From Onchidella celtica (taxonomy: Eukaryota; Mollusca; Gastropoda; Systellommatophora; Onchidiidae), in assembly GCA_963931925.1 (NCBI GenBank), contig OZ007574.1, positions 33,491,961-33,555,960 on the forward strand: DNA of 64,000 nucleotides, given 5' to 3'. Below the pieces are notes generated by a model, which saw nothing but the letters and a program-made list of their open reading frames with translations, had not been told where the DNA came from and made no database searches. Shown here one piece after another: positions 18,501-31,407 of the stretch (position 1 is the stretch's first letter; the number at the start of each line of letters is the position of its first letter). Made by a program: the position numbers and the translations under genes.

Positions 18501-20965
18501 GCACTTATGGGCGTGGGAGACTGTATTTAATACATGTTCAGTTTGGTGCGATTTCTATGTCAACAGCCAAGAAAGGAATGCTAGGCTCATTAGAAGCCAC
18601 GCAGCTAGACAGCACATTGTAACTTTTAATGAGAATTCCTTTTTTGTCGCTAAACTATGATATTCTGGGACGGAAAATACAGCCGAAATACTTTCATCTC
18701 CCACTGGAAAATGGAACCTCATGAATAGCGGTATCCATTGGCTGTGGGACAAGAGAGAATACTGCCTTCAGTAATCGAACGTTGTGGTGAGTGTGTCTCC
18801 CATTATCTTTGTGGTACTTCATCTCACTGATCCAGACTGCAACGTTCTTAATCGAGTTTTCAATTCGGCTTACATGGAAGGCGACGGCCAAATGGGTGGG
18901 AGAGAAGAGAGAGAATGTACGAAATGGATGAGAGGGGTGTGGGGGGGGGGGGGTTAAGGGGACCAAGCTGGTTTCATCTTGACCAACGACACAAAGGAGA
19001 TGCGCGGAAGATGTTGTCAGAAGGCTCTGGCGTGACGGAAGGAATGATCGGAATGAATCTAATAATGGAAATAAAGATCCGAAAAGAAGGAATAATGACT
19101 GAGAAAGGGCAAAAAAAGAAAAAAAAAACAACCAAAGGACGGTATGAAGAGGTGGGAAGAAACAGGACGGGTAGGACAGACTAGAAGATCCACAGATAGT
19201 GAGAAGCAACGAGGGGTGGTGAAAAAACGTATTACTTTTAGTTTTACTTGTGTTTTCTGAGCAGCACAAAAAGTTTCAATAATGTCATTCAACGCTATCT
19301 TCCTCCCTTCGGGCTCACTTCTTGAGTATCCATCCCCTCCCCGGGTCTTCTTTCTTTCACTCACTTGCTGTTCATATTATCTATTCATCCCTTCAGAAGT
19401 CTTAATCCCACTGCAAATTCAGCATTGATAGCTTCGGGCCTGAAAGTCGAGATGTCTTAAGTTTCCATTAGTCAGATGGATATAATCGGAAACGTGTTGA
19501 CTGGAAGTGCAGGTGTGAGTGGGCCTCGCGCCGGTAAGATCATGAAACCTTGACAATTCAGCGTTTTGGTTGGGTTGTTTGATGAAAATTAGTTAGTTTC
19601 ACTGTTCATTGTTTGCTTGCTGTAGGAGGGAGTCATTGGTTTTCCTTTGTTTTCGACCTCATGTTTTTTCTGACACTTACATTTAACGAAAGTCGTTATT
19701 GAAATGAACTCGTCATGGTCGTGAATGGCTTTTATTTTTTATGTACACGAATACATTAAAAAGTTATTTCTAACTGGCAAACTTTCTGAAAATGGCGGTA
19801 AAGATATATGTTCATGCTCATTATTACCCTTTATTTACTGACGGGACTTAAAAGTCCCTTCCACATTTTCACCCTCCCAAATGCTGAGAACTCTTCCAAT
19901 CTACTTATCCACCTTTTTACAAGCGTTAATAACTTCCGCTTATTTCCATTTTCCCCCTTCAATGTGATTGCCTTCACGCAGAGCGAAATTCTAGAGCTCG
20001 AAAGTTGTGTTGTATTGCCGAGAACTAACAGGTGAATATCCCTGGCCCAGATTGTTCTTATTTATTCATATGCTAGCTGAGTTCCCGGCCCTGCCCGGGA
20101 TAAATCGATTTATTAGTTTCAGTTCTGGGTGATTATTATGGGCCTGCTTCATTAATTTTGCCTGTTCCTTTAGCTTTATTTTATTTTTGTCTGTTTGTTT
20201 CTTTGTTTTTAGATACGTTTTATTGCTCTTCCTTTGCGCGTTGACGTCCTGCGCGTCCCGCCAGCATCCGTCAAATCCTCCCCCCCCCCCCAAATATTTT
20301 TTGTTTCGTGTGTGGCAAACAGCCATGTCCACAACCCCCCCCCCCCACCCTCCCCCAACAAAACCCACTATAGACTGTCTCCCCTGCTAATGGCAAGGGC
20401 GACAACAATTAAATAAATAAATAAAACATACATTTGTAAACATTTACCGCCCTTGCTGTGGGGATAAATCCTTCTAAGTTATAAGGATCCCCCACTACCC
20501 CCCCCCCTCACCCATGATAGGAATCTTTACTCTCTCCTTTTTTCTTTTTTTTTCGGGCGCCAACAAACAAGGAAAGAAGAAGATACCCATATGGGAGCCC
20601 TTTTGAGGGCTAGGAAAACCACGAAGAAGACAGAAAGAAAACAAGAAAAGGAGGCACAAATGCCCACGGCAGCGACACCTCCAAAAAGAAAGATCTCAAT
20701 TCATCGTGAAAGGCGCATAATGGCTGTGATAATTTACAATTTTGAATTTTTTGTTCACAACTCTTGACATAGTGAGCTCCAAGTTTTCATACAGTACCTG
20801 CCAAATATAACATAACACAAGTATACTACAACTCCTCGTATACATGCTGACAAATATGAAAACATGGACAAGGCAGAAAATATAAAATTCAGATTGTAAA
20901 CTGTAGCATGTTTGTTTGGTGCTTTTTCTTTTTCTAGAAAGTAGAAGGGAAGCACTGGAGGTCCA
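18501..20965. other. Intergenic sequence, no supported gene
   Basis: Several open frames are due to low-complexity (poly-C near 20280 and 20335, poly-G at 18943-18953). No splice-consistent or conserved coding sequence was recognised. Confidence 0.55.
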
Positions 20966-21172
20966 TATCTATCTCTCTCTTTCTCTCTCTTTCTGTGTAT
21001 GTGTGTCGCTCTCTCTCTCTCTCTTTCTTTCTCATTCTCTCTATTTTCCCTTCGCTCTGTTTCTCATTCTCTCTCTCTGTTTCTCATTCTTTCTCTCTCT
21101 CTCTCTCCCTCTCTCCTTCTCTTTCTCATTCTCTCTGTCTCTCGCTTTCTCACTCCCTCTCTTTCTCTCTGT
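20966..21172. repeat. CT-rich microsatellite region
   Basis: About 200 bp of imperfect (CT)n with ctttctctctc and ctcattctctctc variants. Confidence 0.9.
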
Positions 21173-21525
21173 AGGAGTGTTTAAGTGGTTGAATGATGTT
21201 TTTTTTTTTTCAGGCATTTGCATGGAGTAACGTTCTTTTCCTCCAAGTTGCGGCCATTGCACATCGACACATACTCTTCCGACTCGGTGCCCCAGGTCCC
21301 CGTAAAGTTCATTGGAGTCTTTACCTCTAGACTAGTCCACAATAATGTTATTTTATTTTCTCCCTTCGTTCTTTATAGTTTTCCTGCTTTTCAGAGGTAA
21401 TTGGAATGTTGTTGGAGTCTGCCTGTCTTATTCTAAATAGAGCGAGAGCTTTAATCGTTCATGCCAGAATGCATTTTACGAAAGTAATCGTCTCGGCGAA
21501 AATTTTGCATCAGTTGTACATGATT

Positions 21526-21833
21526 AGAGAGTATGTATTTATAGAGGGATCTCACTTCCGCCCAAAGGTCGTTGAGGTAACAATAATTGAAAGAGACTGT
21601 CTTCACCAAAGATAGTGTGCACATCTGTAAACTGTGGTTGTTCATATTTTGGGGCTCCTTGAAGCTATATAGAGCCATTTGTGAAAATGCACAAACGGGT
21701 ATTGTTTTTACCGCACCGACCGAGACTACTTTCCGCTCCATGCTGATGGTGGTTTCGAGGGGTCTCTCGCGCCTCGCGGTGCAAATCGACCAATAGTGAA
21801 CCTTTCTATACAATATACTCTGACATGACTGTA
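21526..21833. mobile_element. MITE family with agagagtat ends, copy 1
   Basis: About 310 bp with terminal inverted repeats (left agagagtatgtatttataga; complement of right agagtatattgtatagaaag). Aligns through most of its length with the copy at 43491-43833; shared blocks include caccaaagatagtgtgca and gcaaatcgaccaatagtgaa. No coding capacity. Confidence 0.75.
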
Positions 21834-21854
21834 TCTTCAGCTTGATAGAACCTC

Positions 21855-22211
21855 TATAGGTAGAATGCGCGTGACGTCACAGAGTTTTTGTTTTGTACTT
21901 CCGGCCAAACAAGATGGCCGGTGGATCAGCTGATGAGTGTAACTTCGAGATGTGTCTAAGCAGTTAAAATGCCTGCTGGTTGCATTGCAGTTGACTGTTA
22001 TGACAGGGGTGGAAAGGATGTATCCAAGCTGGTCAGATTCCCTGCCATCCGTGTAAACAAGAGAAAGGAAGTGAAAGAATTGACCGAACGTCTCCCATGT
22101 GCATATACACACGTGTCATTGTTTACAGTAGTGAACTCGCCGCCGATTGGTTCGCGACGCCTTAAGTGGGTCCGGACAGACAAGATGGCGGATATGCGCA
22201 TTCTACCTATA
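21855..22211 (+). mobile_element. THAP-headed MITE (type B), copy 1
   Basis: Terminal inverted repeats tataggtagaatgcgc are exact at both ends of a 357-bp element. ATG at 21969 opens MPAGCIAVDCYDRGGKD and continues to VRFPAIRVNK and KEVKELTE, which looks like the N-terminal part of a THAP zinc finger (Cys-x4-Cys, then an RFP motif). A splice-like gtgcat/gta boundary follows, then non-coding sequence. It starts 21 bp after another MITE. Copy 2 lies at 50604-51031. Confidence 0.68.
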
Positions 22212-22623
22212 ATAGTAGGGGGGCCAACTTGCTCTATCTCTTCAAATAAGCGTTGAACCTTGCGCTAAAAAAATATACTCTTGTTTGTTGTATTTTCATT
22301 TAAAGTGATCCCTTGGGCGTAAGAAACTGCCGGATATATTTGGCTAAAGGGTGGCATTACGTATGTAGACGCGGTTTTGTCCCCAATTTCATTTAGATAA
22401 TATAGCTCAATTTTAACGGGGGTGGGATAAGAAAATATTCACTACTTTCTTGGTTTTCTACCAAAAAGCTTTGTTACTCTACATACTTACTCTCAAATAG
22501 ACAGACCAGGAATAAAAAGCTTCAAACGTATTATTTGTTCATTATTCTGCATATCATGGGTCCAGAAGTGTGTACACATTAAAACAATCTGAAAATTTCG
22601 AATAAATCATTTAGGATCCATGT

Positions 22624-25190
22624 TTGGAGTGTCTAATTTTCAAAGGTGACAGTCATAGTAGTTATGTTCCCCCACGAGCAAATGTAAATACTGTAGCTAA
22701 CATTATATCAGATCATGTACATCGTCAACAAACAATTACACCAGATGAAGTTATTTTGGTCACTGGCGACTTCAACAGCTGCTCGCTAGAAAGTGTCCTG
22801 CCAACCTTTCATCAATACGTCACTTGTTCCACCCGTAATGACAGGACTATTGACCTATGTTACTGCAACGTCAAAATCGCTTACAAGGCCAAGACTCTTC
22901 CACCTCTTGGTGAATCGGATCATAACATGACATACCTTCTGCCAGCACACAGACCGAAGATCAAGTCAGTCAAACCCATTAAAAAGACTGTTACTATCTA
23001 GAATGACAGTGTATGTAAAAAGATGCGTAGATGTTTTGAATGTACTGACTGGTCTGTTTTTCACCATGCTTGTGACAATATTCATGATCTGACTTATACA
23101 ATATCCGAGTATGTCAAGTTTTGTGAAGTCCTTCTCTGTGAGCAGAGGCAGATGACATGTTTTTCTAATAACAAGCCATGGATTAATAAAGAGATAAAAT
23201 TATTATTAAATGAAAAGAAAAGAATGTCCATGAAGAAGAGTGCACAGGGTAAGAAAGAGATTCAAAAGAAACTGAAAGCAAAAATTAAAATAGGCAAAGT
23301 TGAGTATAAAAATAACTTGAACAACAGTTTGCGTCAAATAATCACGGGGACGCATGAAACTGCCTGAAGAGGGTCGTGGGGTACTCACCTAAACAAATGC
23401 GTATTGATGTTTTAAATGGAAATGAATATGTCAATGAACTAAGTAAATTCTATGCTCGTTTTGACACCCATGGCTTCACAGAAAATATAGAGAAGATAAA
23501 AACAAAATCATTGAACAATTTGTTTAAATGAGGAGCCCATTGTTGTGAGCGAGCTTGAGGTAATTAGAGTCTTTTCTCCTTAAATGTAAACAAAGCTTGT
23601 GGCCCTGATGGGATGAAAGGTAAAATTCTTAACATATGCTCAAGTCAATTAGCAAAGGTGTTCACACCTATTTTCAACATGTCACTAATGAGCCATATTG
23701 TTCCTATTTATTGAAAAACATCAGAGATAATACCTGTGTCAAAAAGGGAAAGAGTGTCCGAAATGAATGACTTACGTCCTGTCGCTCTCACATCAGTGTT
23801 AATGAAATGTTTGGAGGAAATTGTACTGTCTAGGCTCCTGTCCTTTACTAAATCATTCCAAGACCCAATGCAGTTTGCCTACCGTGAACAGAGAGGTGTT
23901 GATGATGCCATACTTTACTTTTTAGACAATATTTATAAACATATTGACTCACCCAAGAACTATGCCAGGGTGTTATTCGTTGATTTTTCAAGGGCCTTCA
24001 ACCAATCCAACCTCATTTACTTGTTTCACAACTTTTAAACATGCGGGTGAACAAAAATCTTGTGGCATGGACTTTAGACTTTCTTATCCATCGACCCCAG
24101 TATGTTAAATTAAAGGCAAGTAACAGTCACAAGGGTACCGACACACGTTATTACATTCCATCTAATATTTCCATCAACTCAGGCGCCCCCCAGGGCTGCG
24201 TGTTGTCACCTGCCCGTTTTACTACTTTATACAAGCCAGTGCAGAAGTCAGCATGCAAATATCCCACTAATCAAGTTTGCAGATGATACCACCATACAGG
24301 GATTGATTTCTGCCCCAACTGATGAAGACGCTTATTTTAATACTACACAATGGTTTATGCAGTGGTGTGAAGATCACTTCTTATTATTACTTATTATTAA
24401 ATGTAGAGAAAACAACGGAAATGGTAATTGATTTCAGAATAACTGTAACATCATTTCCACCACTTAAAATTTATAATCAAAATGTTGATAGAGTCGAGTC
24501 TTATCTGGGAATCCATGTTGACTCCAAACTCGACTGGCACGCTCATACCAGTTCACGCAAAGGCAAACAAACGCATATATTTCCTGAGGAAACTTAGATC
24601 ACTAAATTAATGTAGATAAAACACTCATTCAGATGTTTTATAAATCAAATATCAAGAGTATCATTCTATTTTGTATTACAGCCTGGGGAGGAAATGCAAA
24701 GGAGCAAGACAAGAAGAAAATTAACAACTCTATTATCAAAAAAGCTTGCCATCATTTTTACAGTGAATACGTGGACGTTGATGAGTTATTCGTGCATTCG
24801 TGCAAACAGAAACTAAAATCAGTTCTAAATGATTGCTCCCACCCCTTGTTCCATCAGATAGTCCGATCCGATAGAAGTGGACGAATTCAATATTTAAAAA
24901 CAAACAGAGAGCGTTATTGGCGATCTTTTTTGCCATCCGCAATTCGAAGTAGCAGTATTTCTTGATATAGTAGTATGCTGTTGTTAGTTTTTCCTAATGG
25001 ATTGTTCTTACAGTGTGTGAGCAATGTTCTTACTTGTTGGTAATCTTGTGTGAGCATTGTGCTTGTGTGCGTTAAAGACTTGTAGGTCTTAGATATTGAA
25101 TTTGCTGTTGTACTGTTACTAAATGCTGTGACGGCAAATTTCCTGGAAACAGGATAATAAAGTCATATCTTATCTTATATTATCTTAATA
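22624..25190 (+). mobile_element. Rex1/Babar-like LINE, decayed
   Basis: Endonuclease pieces come first (YVPPRANVNTVANI, ILVTGDFNS, TLPPLGESDHN at 22670-22980), then a linker, then reverse transcriptase pieces: LRPVALTSVLMKCLEEIVLS at about 23770, RVLFVDFSRAFN at 23970, NSGAPQGCVLSP at 24178, LNVEKTTEMVIDF at 24400 and a C-terminal HPLFHQIVRSDRSG at 24840. The reading frame changes at least four times and the FADDT box sits out of frame at about 24280. The 3' end aataaagtcatatcttatct is typical of Rex-type tails. Not functional. Confidence 0.82.
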
Positions 25191-26239
25191 TGGTACTATC
25201 TAAATGTTTTTACCACAGATGTCTTAGAAAGATGCTACAAACATGTTTTAATTTGCTAATTGTAACATTAATCCCCCAAGAATATAAATTTAGAATTTCT
25301 AAACGTTTTTTGATAAGAATTATAGCACTCATTTCTCCTGCTCCGTCATTCTGAGTACTAAGAACAACCATTACCACTGTAATAAATTTCTGTAGTTTTA
25401 CCAATCTGTTACCAAAAATTTTCCTTTTGGGTGCTCTCTGTGCCATTGTTACCTCTTAATAACAAATTGTTCTCAAACTGATGCAATTCGAGTGTGGCTT
25501 CTGTGTAAGGCTATCTGAGCCTAGCGATTGGACGTATGGAAAATTTTATCGCTGAATTAGGTTGTCAGATAGTTACTGATCTCGGTTCAGTTTGATGCCA
25601 AATGAGGCCAGTTGAATTTTTTTTTATGAGAGCCAAAATGCTTCGCTATCATCAGTAACAATGCTTTCGTAAGCACCGATACTAGGCACCCACGGTACTG
25701 CAACACTAGCGATCCTTTGATGTTCCATCTTGTGACGTCACAATATCGATGCCGAATATCGATGATCCTGCACACGATACTGTTCGATCTAGGGAAATAT
25801 TGAATGAGGTACAATTCCAGCTGACAGGAGGACGGTAAACTGACTGACCAGCCTGCGGCGAGCTGGGCACTGAGATCAGTCGTCAAAGACCTCTTGAGGA
25901 TTCACCACCAAATTAATTCACTAAATTCGCAAGATGGTGGACCCTAGACATGCGTGAACAGAAAACTGGGAAGTCAACGAACGATGCAATCGTGGACAAA
26001 CTGCTTTGCAGTGACTGTTCATCATGACTGTTTTTGTACTGGCAGAAAACGATGGGGGGGGGGGGTGACTGGCCTTTTCATTTGATTGCAGCGGGAGGAT
26101 CGTGAGTGTGACATAGCATTTGGTCAGATCTTTTCACTGAAATGACCTAAATGCCCCCCACCCCCTTCCCAAGACTTCAGTAGAAAACTGATAAACCCAT
26201 CGGTGGTCAAGTTATTTAACCACATATGAAACTGTATAA
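25191..26239. other. Intergenic sequence, no supported gene
   Basis: Contains a poly-G run at 26055-26065 and short inverted sequence around tcgatgccgaatatcgatga at 25746. Nothing else is recognised. Confidence 0.5.
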
Positions 26240-26623
26240 GTGCAAGGGATAGATTTACAAGAGGGAGAAAACAAATTTCTTCAAATGCATTGCTTATCTT
26301 CTTACGTTTTTAGCTGTAAATATTTGAAACATTGTACTTTTCCTTCATCGGTAGAAAAAAAAATGAAATTTTTGCATAGAGTGTGTAGAATAATAATTGG
26401 GCAAAAGAGAGTGTCATCTGAAGTTTTGAGAACACATTATTGTGTGTTTCACGGTAGGGCCATAGATATAGCTTCCACTCTTGAGCTAAATATTGATCCT
26501 GAATTCAACTGTGCACGCGTTTCTAGCCTAATAGAGACTTTGTTCTCATTACAACTCACTCAATGTCGTCATCTCTCTTTGGTCAAATGGTGGAAATGCA
26601 TTCTACCAGCAAGCCAGTGTTGA
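26240..26623 (+). pseudogene. Possible LINE C-terminal fragment
   Basis: The frame contains KKMKFLHRVCRIIIGQKRVS followed by a helical stretch, which vaguely resembles the C-terminal region of Rex1-like ORFs (K-N-V-I-x-A-x-x-I-x-G). The resemblance is weak and the fragment has no flanking hallmark. Confidence 0.3.
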
Positions 26624-27124
26624 AACAAAGTGTGTACGATTTCTACTGAAAATTTCACCATGGGGTTTCAGATGTAGACATCCTTGCTGCCTGTGGACCC
26701 ATGCCACGATCAGTTTCCCCAAACAAAGTGTCTGACTTTATCATTTCAGCGGTGAAGGGACTTATCTTTCGTGATGAGAATGCTCGTATTCTGTATGTGG
26801 TTTTCGATGCGTGTTTCAAACTAAGTAGAAAGTCCTGCTGCATGCCCCCCCCCCCCATCCTCGCCCACCCTATCCAGAGAGGACTCAATCGTCTTTTTTT
26901 TGTTAACACTACCAAGAGCCGTCGCGTCCTCAGCAGACCCTTTTTCTCACCGTTGCTACGTAAGAAGAACAAACTAGACGGATGACTATCAGCCAGGTGA
27001 GGTCTCTGTAGCATTAAGTGAGTACACATCGCATTGTCATAGGCCCAGAGCCACAACCAGTACAATTGGGGGGGGGGGTGGAATTCAGCACACATTTATC
27101 AATCACGAGAAAGCTGGTGTTATT

Positions 27125-27490
27125 GTGGAATATCACATGATTCAGGAAATCAGTGATGGGCATCATAACATTAAAGACAACTCGGACGACACGGTCGTAC
27201 TGCCATATCTCGCTGACATACTGTACGTGGAAAGGCATGGAAGTCTGGTCAATACAGTACCTTTCATGAAGGTATTATTGCCATTCAGTAATGTCTTGTC
27301 CGTTAATATTGTTTGTCAGCATCCCCGAAGCCATCACGCTGAACATCTTTGCAATCCATGTCCTCACTGGGCGGGACACTGTTTCCTCGTTTGCTGTCAT
27401 TGGAAACGCTACAGTTTTTACCAAGTTAAACAAAAAATGTTCTCTGGTCTTCCAAGAATTGGTAACACGTATTAAACAGAAGAAGAAATC
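27125..27490 (+). pseudogene. Remnant of an uncharacterised ORF with HVLTGRDTVSSFAVIG motif
   Basis: One frame carries IFAIHVLTGRDTVSSFAVIG and TVFTKL. This resembles the HALTGCDTVSSFxGIGKKT block I associate with unnamed, often mobile-element-borne invertebrate proteins. The part before it (IKDNSDDTVVLPYLADIL) sits in another frame, so the gene is broken. Function unknown. Confidence 0.4.
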
Positions 27491-28763
27491 ATAGAATTCT
27501 GCTTCACTTCATAGCTTCGCTGCATCATCAGGCGCCGGGGACATTCTTGAGGAAAATACATCTTTTCAGCACGAAAATTGCAGCCAAGAGGTATGTCACA
27601 CCAAAGCTGCTAAGCTTTTCACCATCTATGAACAGTATCAGGCACAATGTCTGGACGTTCAGCATCAGGTGTTACCGTGGAAAGTTGCCGGTGGCTCATT
27701 TCCAAACTTCAACCCTCTGCACTGTGTCTACATAGTCTGTGGAGATGCAGCTGAGAGCATCAAAAAGGCTCTTAACCTGTTTAGATGTGGTTGCAAAACG
27801 AGCTGCAGCACACGCTAATGTACTGACGTATTCAGTTGTGCAAACGAAAGCAGGCAACCTCTATAGCAATCCTGTCAAAGATGTAGCAGCTGAGACGAAT
27901 CCAGCTGAAGACCACTAAAAACCAGTTTCCTACCTCATTGGTGAATTGGATGTGACTCACCTAAAAATGAGAATTCTCCCATTGACGTTACTATGGTTGA
28001 AGTAATGGGGCATTGGTGAATCACTGATGACATGAAAGAATATTATCATTAATGACCTCAATTACATATTTATGGATACGGTGGTGATCAGTTTTAGGTG
28101 TCTTTGGAGACTAAATGCATCTGTATCACTCCTCACCCATTCGACAATGGGTTTGTTCGAATTAAGATTAAACAATTGGCACCAAATGTATCTATTTTGA
28201 TATGTTTCTGTTTGTTTTTACAAAATCCATTATTTCCAACTGAAAAAAAACAACACTTTGAAAGTTGTTCTCTATAAAATTGCAGTGTGAAGAATACCGG
28301 ACCTTTTCAATGGCGGCTATCTTGGAGTTCGTCATTTATTGAGAAACGCCCAAATTCTCACAGGTGGCATCGATCGGATCTGGAACCGGAATTTAATTTT
28401 CATTCAAAACCGACAGGAAACTTTCAATATACATGTACATCAAGTTACGAAACAGGGTATACTTAGGCCACGCTAAGACTGATAGTTTGTTGGAGGTTGT
28501 TCTGCAGATCGCACTGGACAGCACAGAGGGGTTTGTCTATTTGACTTGTTTCTCAAGCATTAATATATTGTTTCCACAGCACATTCCGATAAAATTCAAG
28601 TTGAATGAACCTGGCTTGAATTGCAGTAAGGAAACAACTAACCTTGCTAGCAATATTGTATACATATCTAAGCGTCAACAACAGACCTAACGTACTATTA
28701 CTAACATTATTCTCAGTATGTGAAGCAGTTATGAGCGGATCCTCTAAATAGACGTATTATTGT

Positions 28764-29865
28764 GTAACAAATCCCAGATTGGGAGATGCCCTCAATACGA
28801 CAGCCGAACAATCACAAACAAACAAGTATAGCAATTAACAAAACAGTCAAGCAGGCTCACACATTTATTATAACATTAATAAGTACAATCCAATAAATAC
28901 CATACAGTACTCGTTCCCCTCAATCATTCATTCCACTTCCAGTTCCACGACAGTATATTCACTTCTTTAAAATATGAAATTTTGGCCTCAGCCTAACATC
29001 AATGTCTGCACTACCTTGCAGTTCAATATCTTAATACATGTATCTCATAAATATGGCCAGCCTCGATTCCCCGAATCAGACTGCCACGGATACTGTGCTG
29101 CCTGTCGGCCTTACGCCACAGCTACCCTTGGCGGAGCATCCAGATACTGGCGTACATCCCCAGCCCTGTCTATGTCCTCTAGGTCCTGACGGTGGCATCA
29201 CAGCCCGACCCCGTCACTTCAGTTACGGCCGCTACAGCTTACAGCCTGTACCCGGCACCTATAAAGAATAACATCACATCTCTATAATACTATGTACTTA
29301 CTATACACTCACCACTCATTACGACCCATCAAGCGTACACACAACATTCCACATTTCACCCACCACACAGCCAACACTCACGCAAACACTACACAGCCGC
29401 ACATCTCTACTGTAACACACACTCACAGTATTACACAGCACTCCGACTATGCTAAGAATCCATGCTCCTAACATACGTATCTCGCTCATTGTTCACATCT
29501 ATTTATACAGTAATGAATTACTTGCACACTCCTTAAGTCCTCGCATATAACTTATTTGCATCATTATCATCATCAGAATATAGTAGATTTATCATCACAA
29601 TTACAAATCCTTATAATTCAACCTACCAGTCTTCACTGGAATACATCAAACTCCCGACTGCCTCTCACACGTCTGTTCTCTTGAACTTCTGAGCTTGCAG
29701 TGACTTTTCATTACCCAGACGCTACCTCAATAACTCCAACACTTTTCTCGTGTCATTGCACGCTTTCAAGTTAACTGTCTGCCTCAACTATCCCGTGAGT
29801 TAATCTTACAACTCTATACCCACTTTACAGCAATCCCTTTAATCGCGCTCACTCCACTTGTGACA
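28764..29865 (-). mobile_element. Solo LTR (family 1, minus orientation)
   Basis: A fossil LTR of 1102 bp with TG...CA ends (tgtaacaaatcccag; ccacttgtgaca) and a 5-bp target duplication (tattg/tactg). Copy A at about 17974 shows the uninserted site. It shares its sequence with the LTRs at 30218-31407 and 59120. No internal retroelement coding region is attached. Confidence 0.85.
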
Positions 29866-30217
29866 TACTGTAACTGCTATAATTAATAATTTCATCTTCA
29901 AATTGTTGAATTATGTTTTCAAAAACTAGTATGGGTCTATGATAATAGGTAGTAAAGTTCAACTTTAACCATCTGGTATATTTTATAAGATTTTTTAAAA
30001 TATTGGACTCGCAATGTTTAGCGATATAAAGGGTGTAGTTTTGATTTTGACCAATAGATTTCATGTAATAAACACAAATCAGTACGAATAAATTTCATGT
30101 GGTAGGAAATTGGATTCTTTTTAATTTATGTATATTAGGCATGGGTATCTCTTTGATATTTGGCTGGGTACAACTTTATTACTGTCATTTTGGCTGAAAA
30201 GAACGCTAATCTATTAT

Positions 30218-31407
30218 TGTCACGAGTGGAGTGAGCGATAGTTAATAATTACGGGGGGAAAGGAGGAGAGTAAAATTAACGCACGTAGACAAGTAAGTTA
30301 AAGCGTGCATGTTGTGAGTGGTGGGGGGTCTGAATGAGGCGAAAGCGCTGTATTACTATCACTGCAAGTTAGAAGGTCCTACTGAACGGACGCTAGTAAG
30401 AGCCCAGCGGGCGAACATAAGGGGAGCAGTCGGAAGACGGATGAGAGTGTTTTTTCCAGTGATGACTGGTAGGTAGAACGTTGATTGATAATTATGATTG
30501 ATGTATTATATTATATTCGTCTATTACCATGATGTAAATAAGTATATGTGAGGAATGTGGAAGTCCTTGATATTGGATATAGCAATGTGCGCCATGAGCG
30601 ATAGATGAAAGTGAGTTCATGGATTTGTAGCACGAGTGAGTATTGTGTACTACGATGGAGGTGTGTTACCGTAAGATATTTGGTGAGTGAAATGTGAACT
30701 ATTGTGTGTACGCTTCATGGGTTGTAAGGAGAGGTGGAGTGAATAGAAAGGGTATGTTATTATACCAATGTAATGTTATTCTTGTAGGTGTCGGGGACGG
30801 GTTAAAGAGCCGCCTCGGTGAGCATAGGGGATAGGCCAGCATAGGGCCGGAGGCCACACATAGGCCAGAAGTGAGGCTGTCGGTGCAGGACAGTAGAGGC
30901 ACATAAAGTCGTGGCAGTCAGGCCACGGACAGGGACGTAGATATGAGCGTGAATGTGATAATGTACTATTGCCATGTTGATGGGCTATTGAAATGATAAT
31001 GTGCTATTGCCATGTTGATGGGCTATTGAAATGATAATGTGCTATTGCCCTGCTGAGGGGCTAGTGGAATGCTAAGGTGTATGACAATAGGAAGGTGATG
31101 TTGAGAGACTGCGGGGCCAGTGAATTATTAATGTGCTATTAAGACCCTGAGGGGAGAGGCTGAGGCCGAAGTGCCTTTAGGAGTAACTACCGGGTTGTGG
31201 ATCCGAGGAAGAGTGCATGTGAGAATAAGGCCGTTGCACGGCAGTTAATTTCAATAATATAATGTATGTAATTGCGCTATTATCTGTATAATTATGTTTA
31301 ATAAATGTGTGAGTCTGATGGGTTGTTCTGTTAAGTGTCAAACTTGTTCGTTCGTGATTGTTGTCCTGTCATAACTTATTACATCTCCCAGTCTGGGATT
31401 TGTGACA
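30218..31407 (+). mobile_element. Solo LTR (family 1, plus orientation)
   Basis: A fossil LTR of 1190 bp with ends tgtcacgagtggag and ctgggatttgtgaca and a perfect 5-bp target duplication attat (30213-30217, 31408-31412). AATAAA at about 31300 lies roughly 100 bp before the 3' end, as expected for an R/U5 boundary. Copy A near 18341 preserves the empty site. The LTR at 28764-29865 lies 352 bp away in opposite orientation, so the two are separate insertions. Confidence 0.88.
30955..31072 (+). repeat. 3 x 38-bp tandem repeat inside the LTR
   Basis: Units contain gataatgtgctattgccatg and tgatgggctattgaaat. The third is more diverged. Confidence 0.85.

Noticed and set aside
18694-19364. Minus-strand frames of up to 191 codons
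   Set aside because: Ser/Pro/Phe-rich low-complexity composition around a poly-G run, no domain, no splice support.
19808-20035. ATG-started hydrophobic frame followed by a gtgaat donor, considered as the missing signal-peptide exon of gene 2
   Set aside because: It would end in phase 2 while exon 2 of gene 2 needs phase 1, it is far too long for a signal exon, and it shows no family similarity.
28764-31407. The opposite-facing LTR pair considered as the two ends of one element
   Set aside because: They are in inverted, not direct, orientation, each has its own target duplication, and the sequence between them is host DNA shared with copy A.
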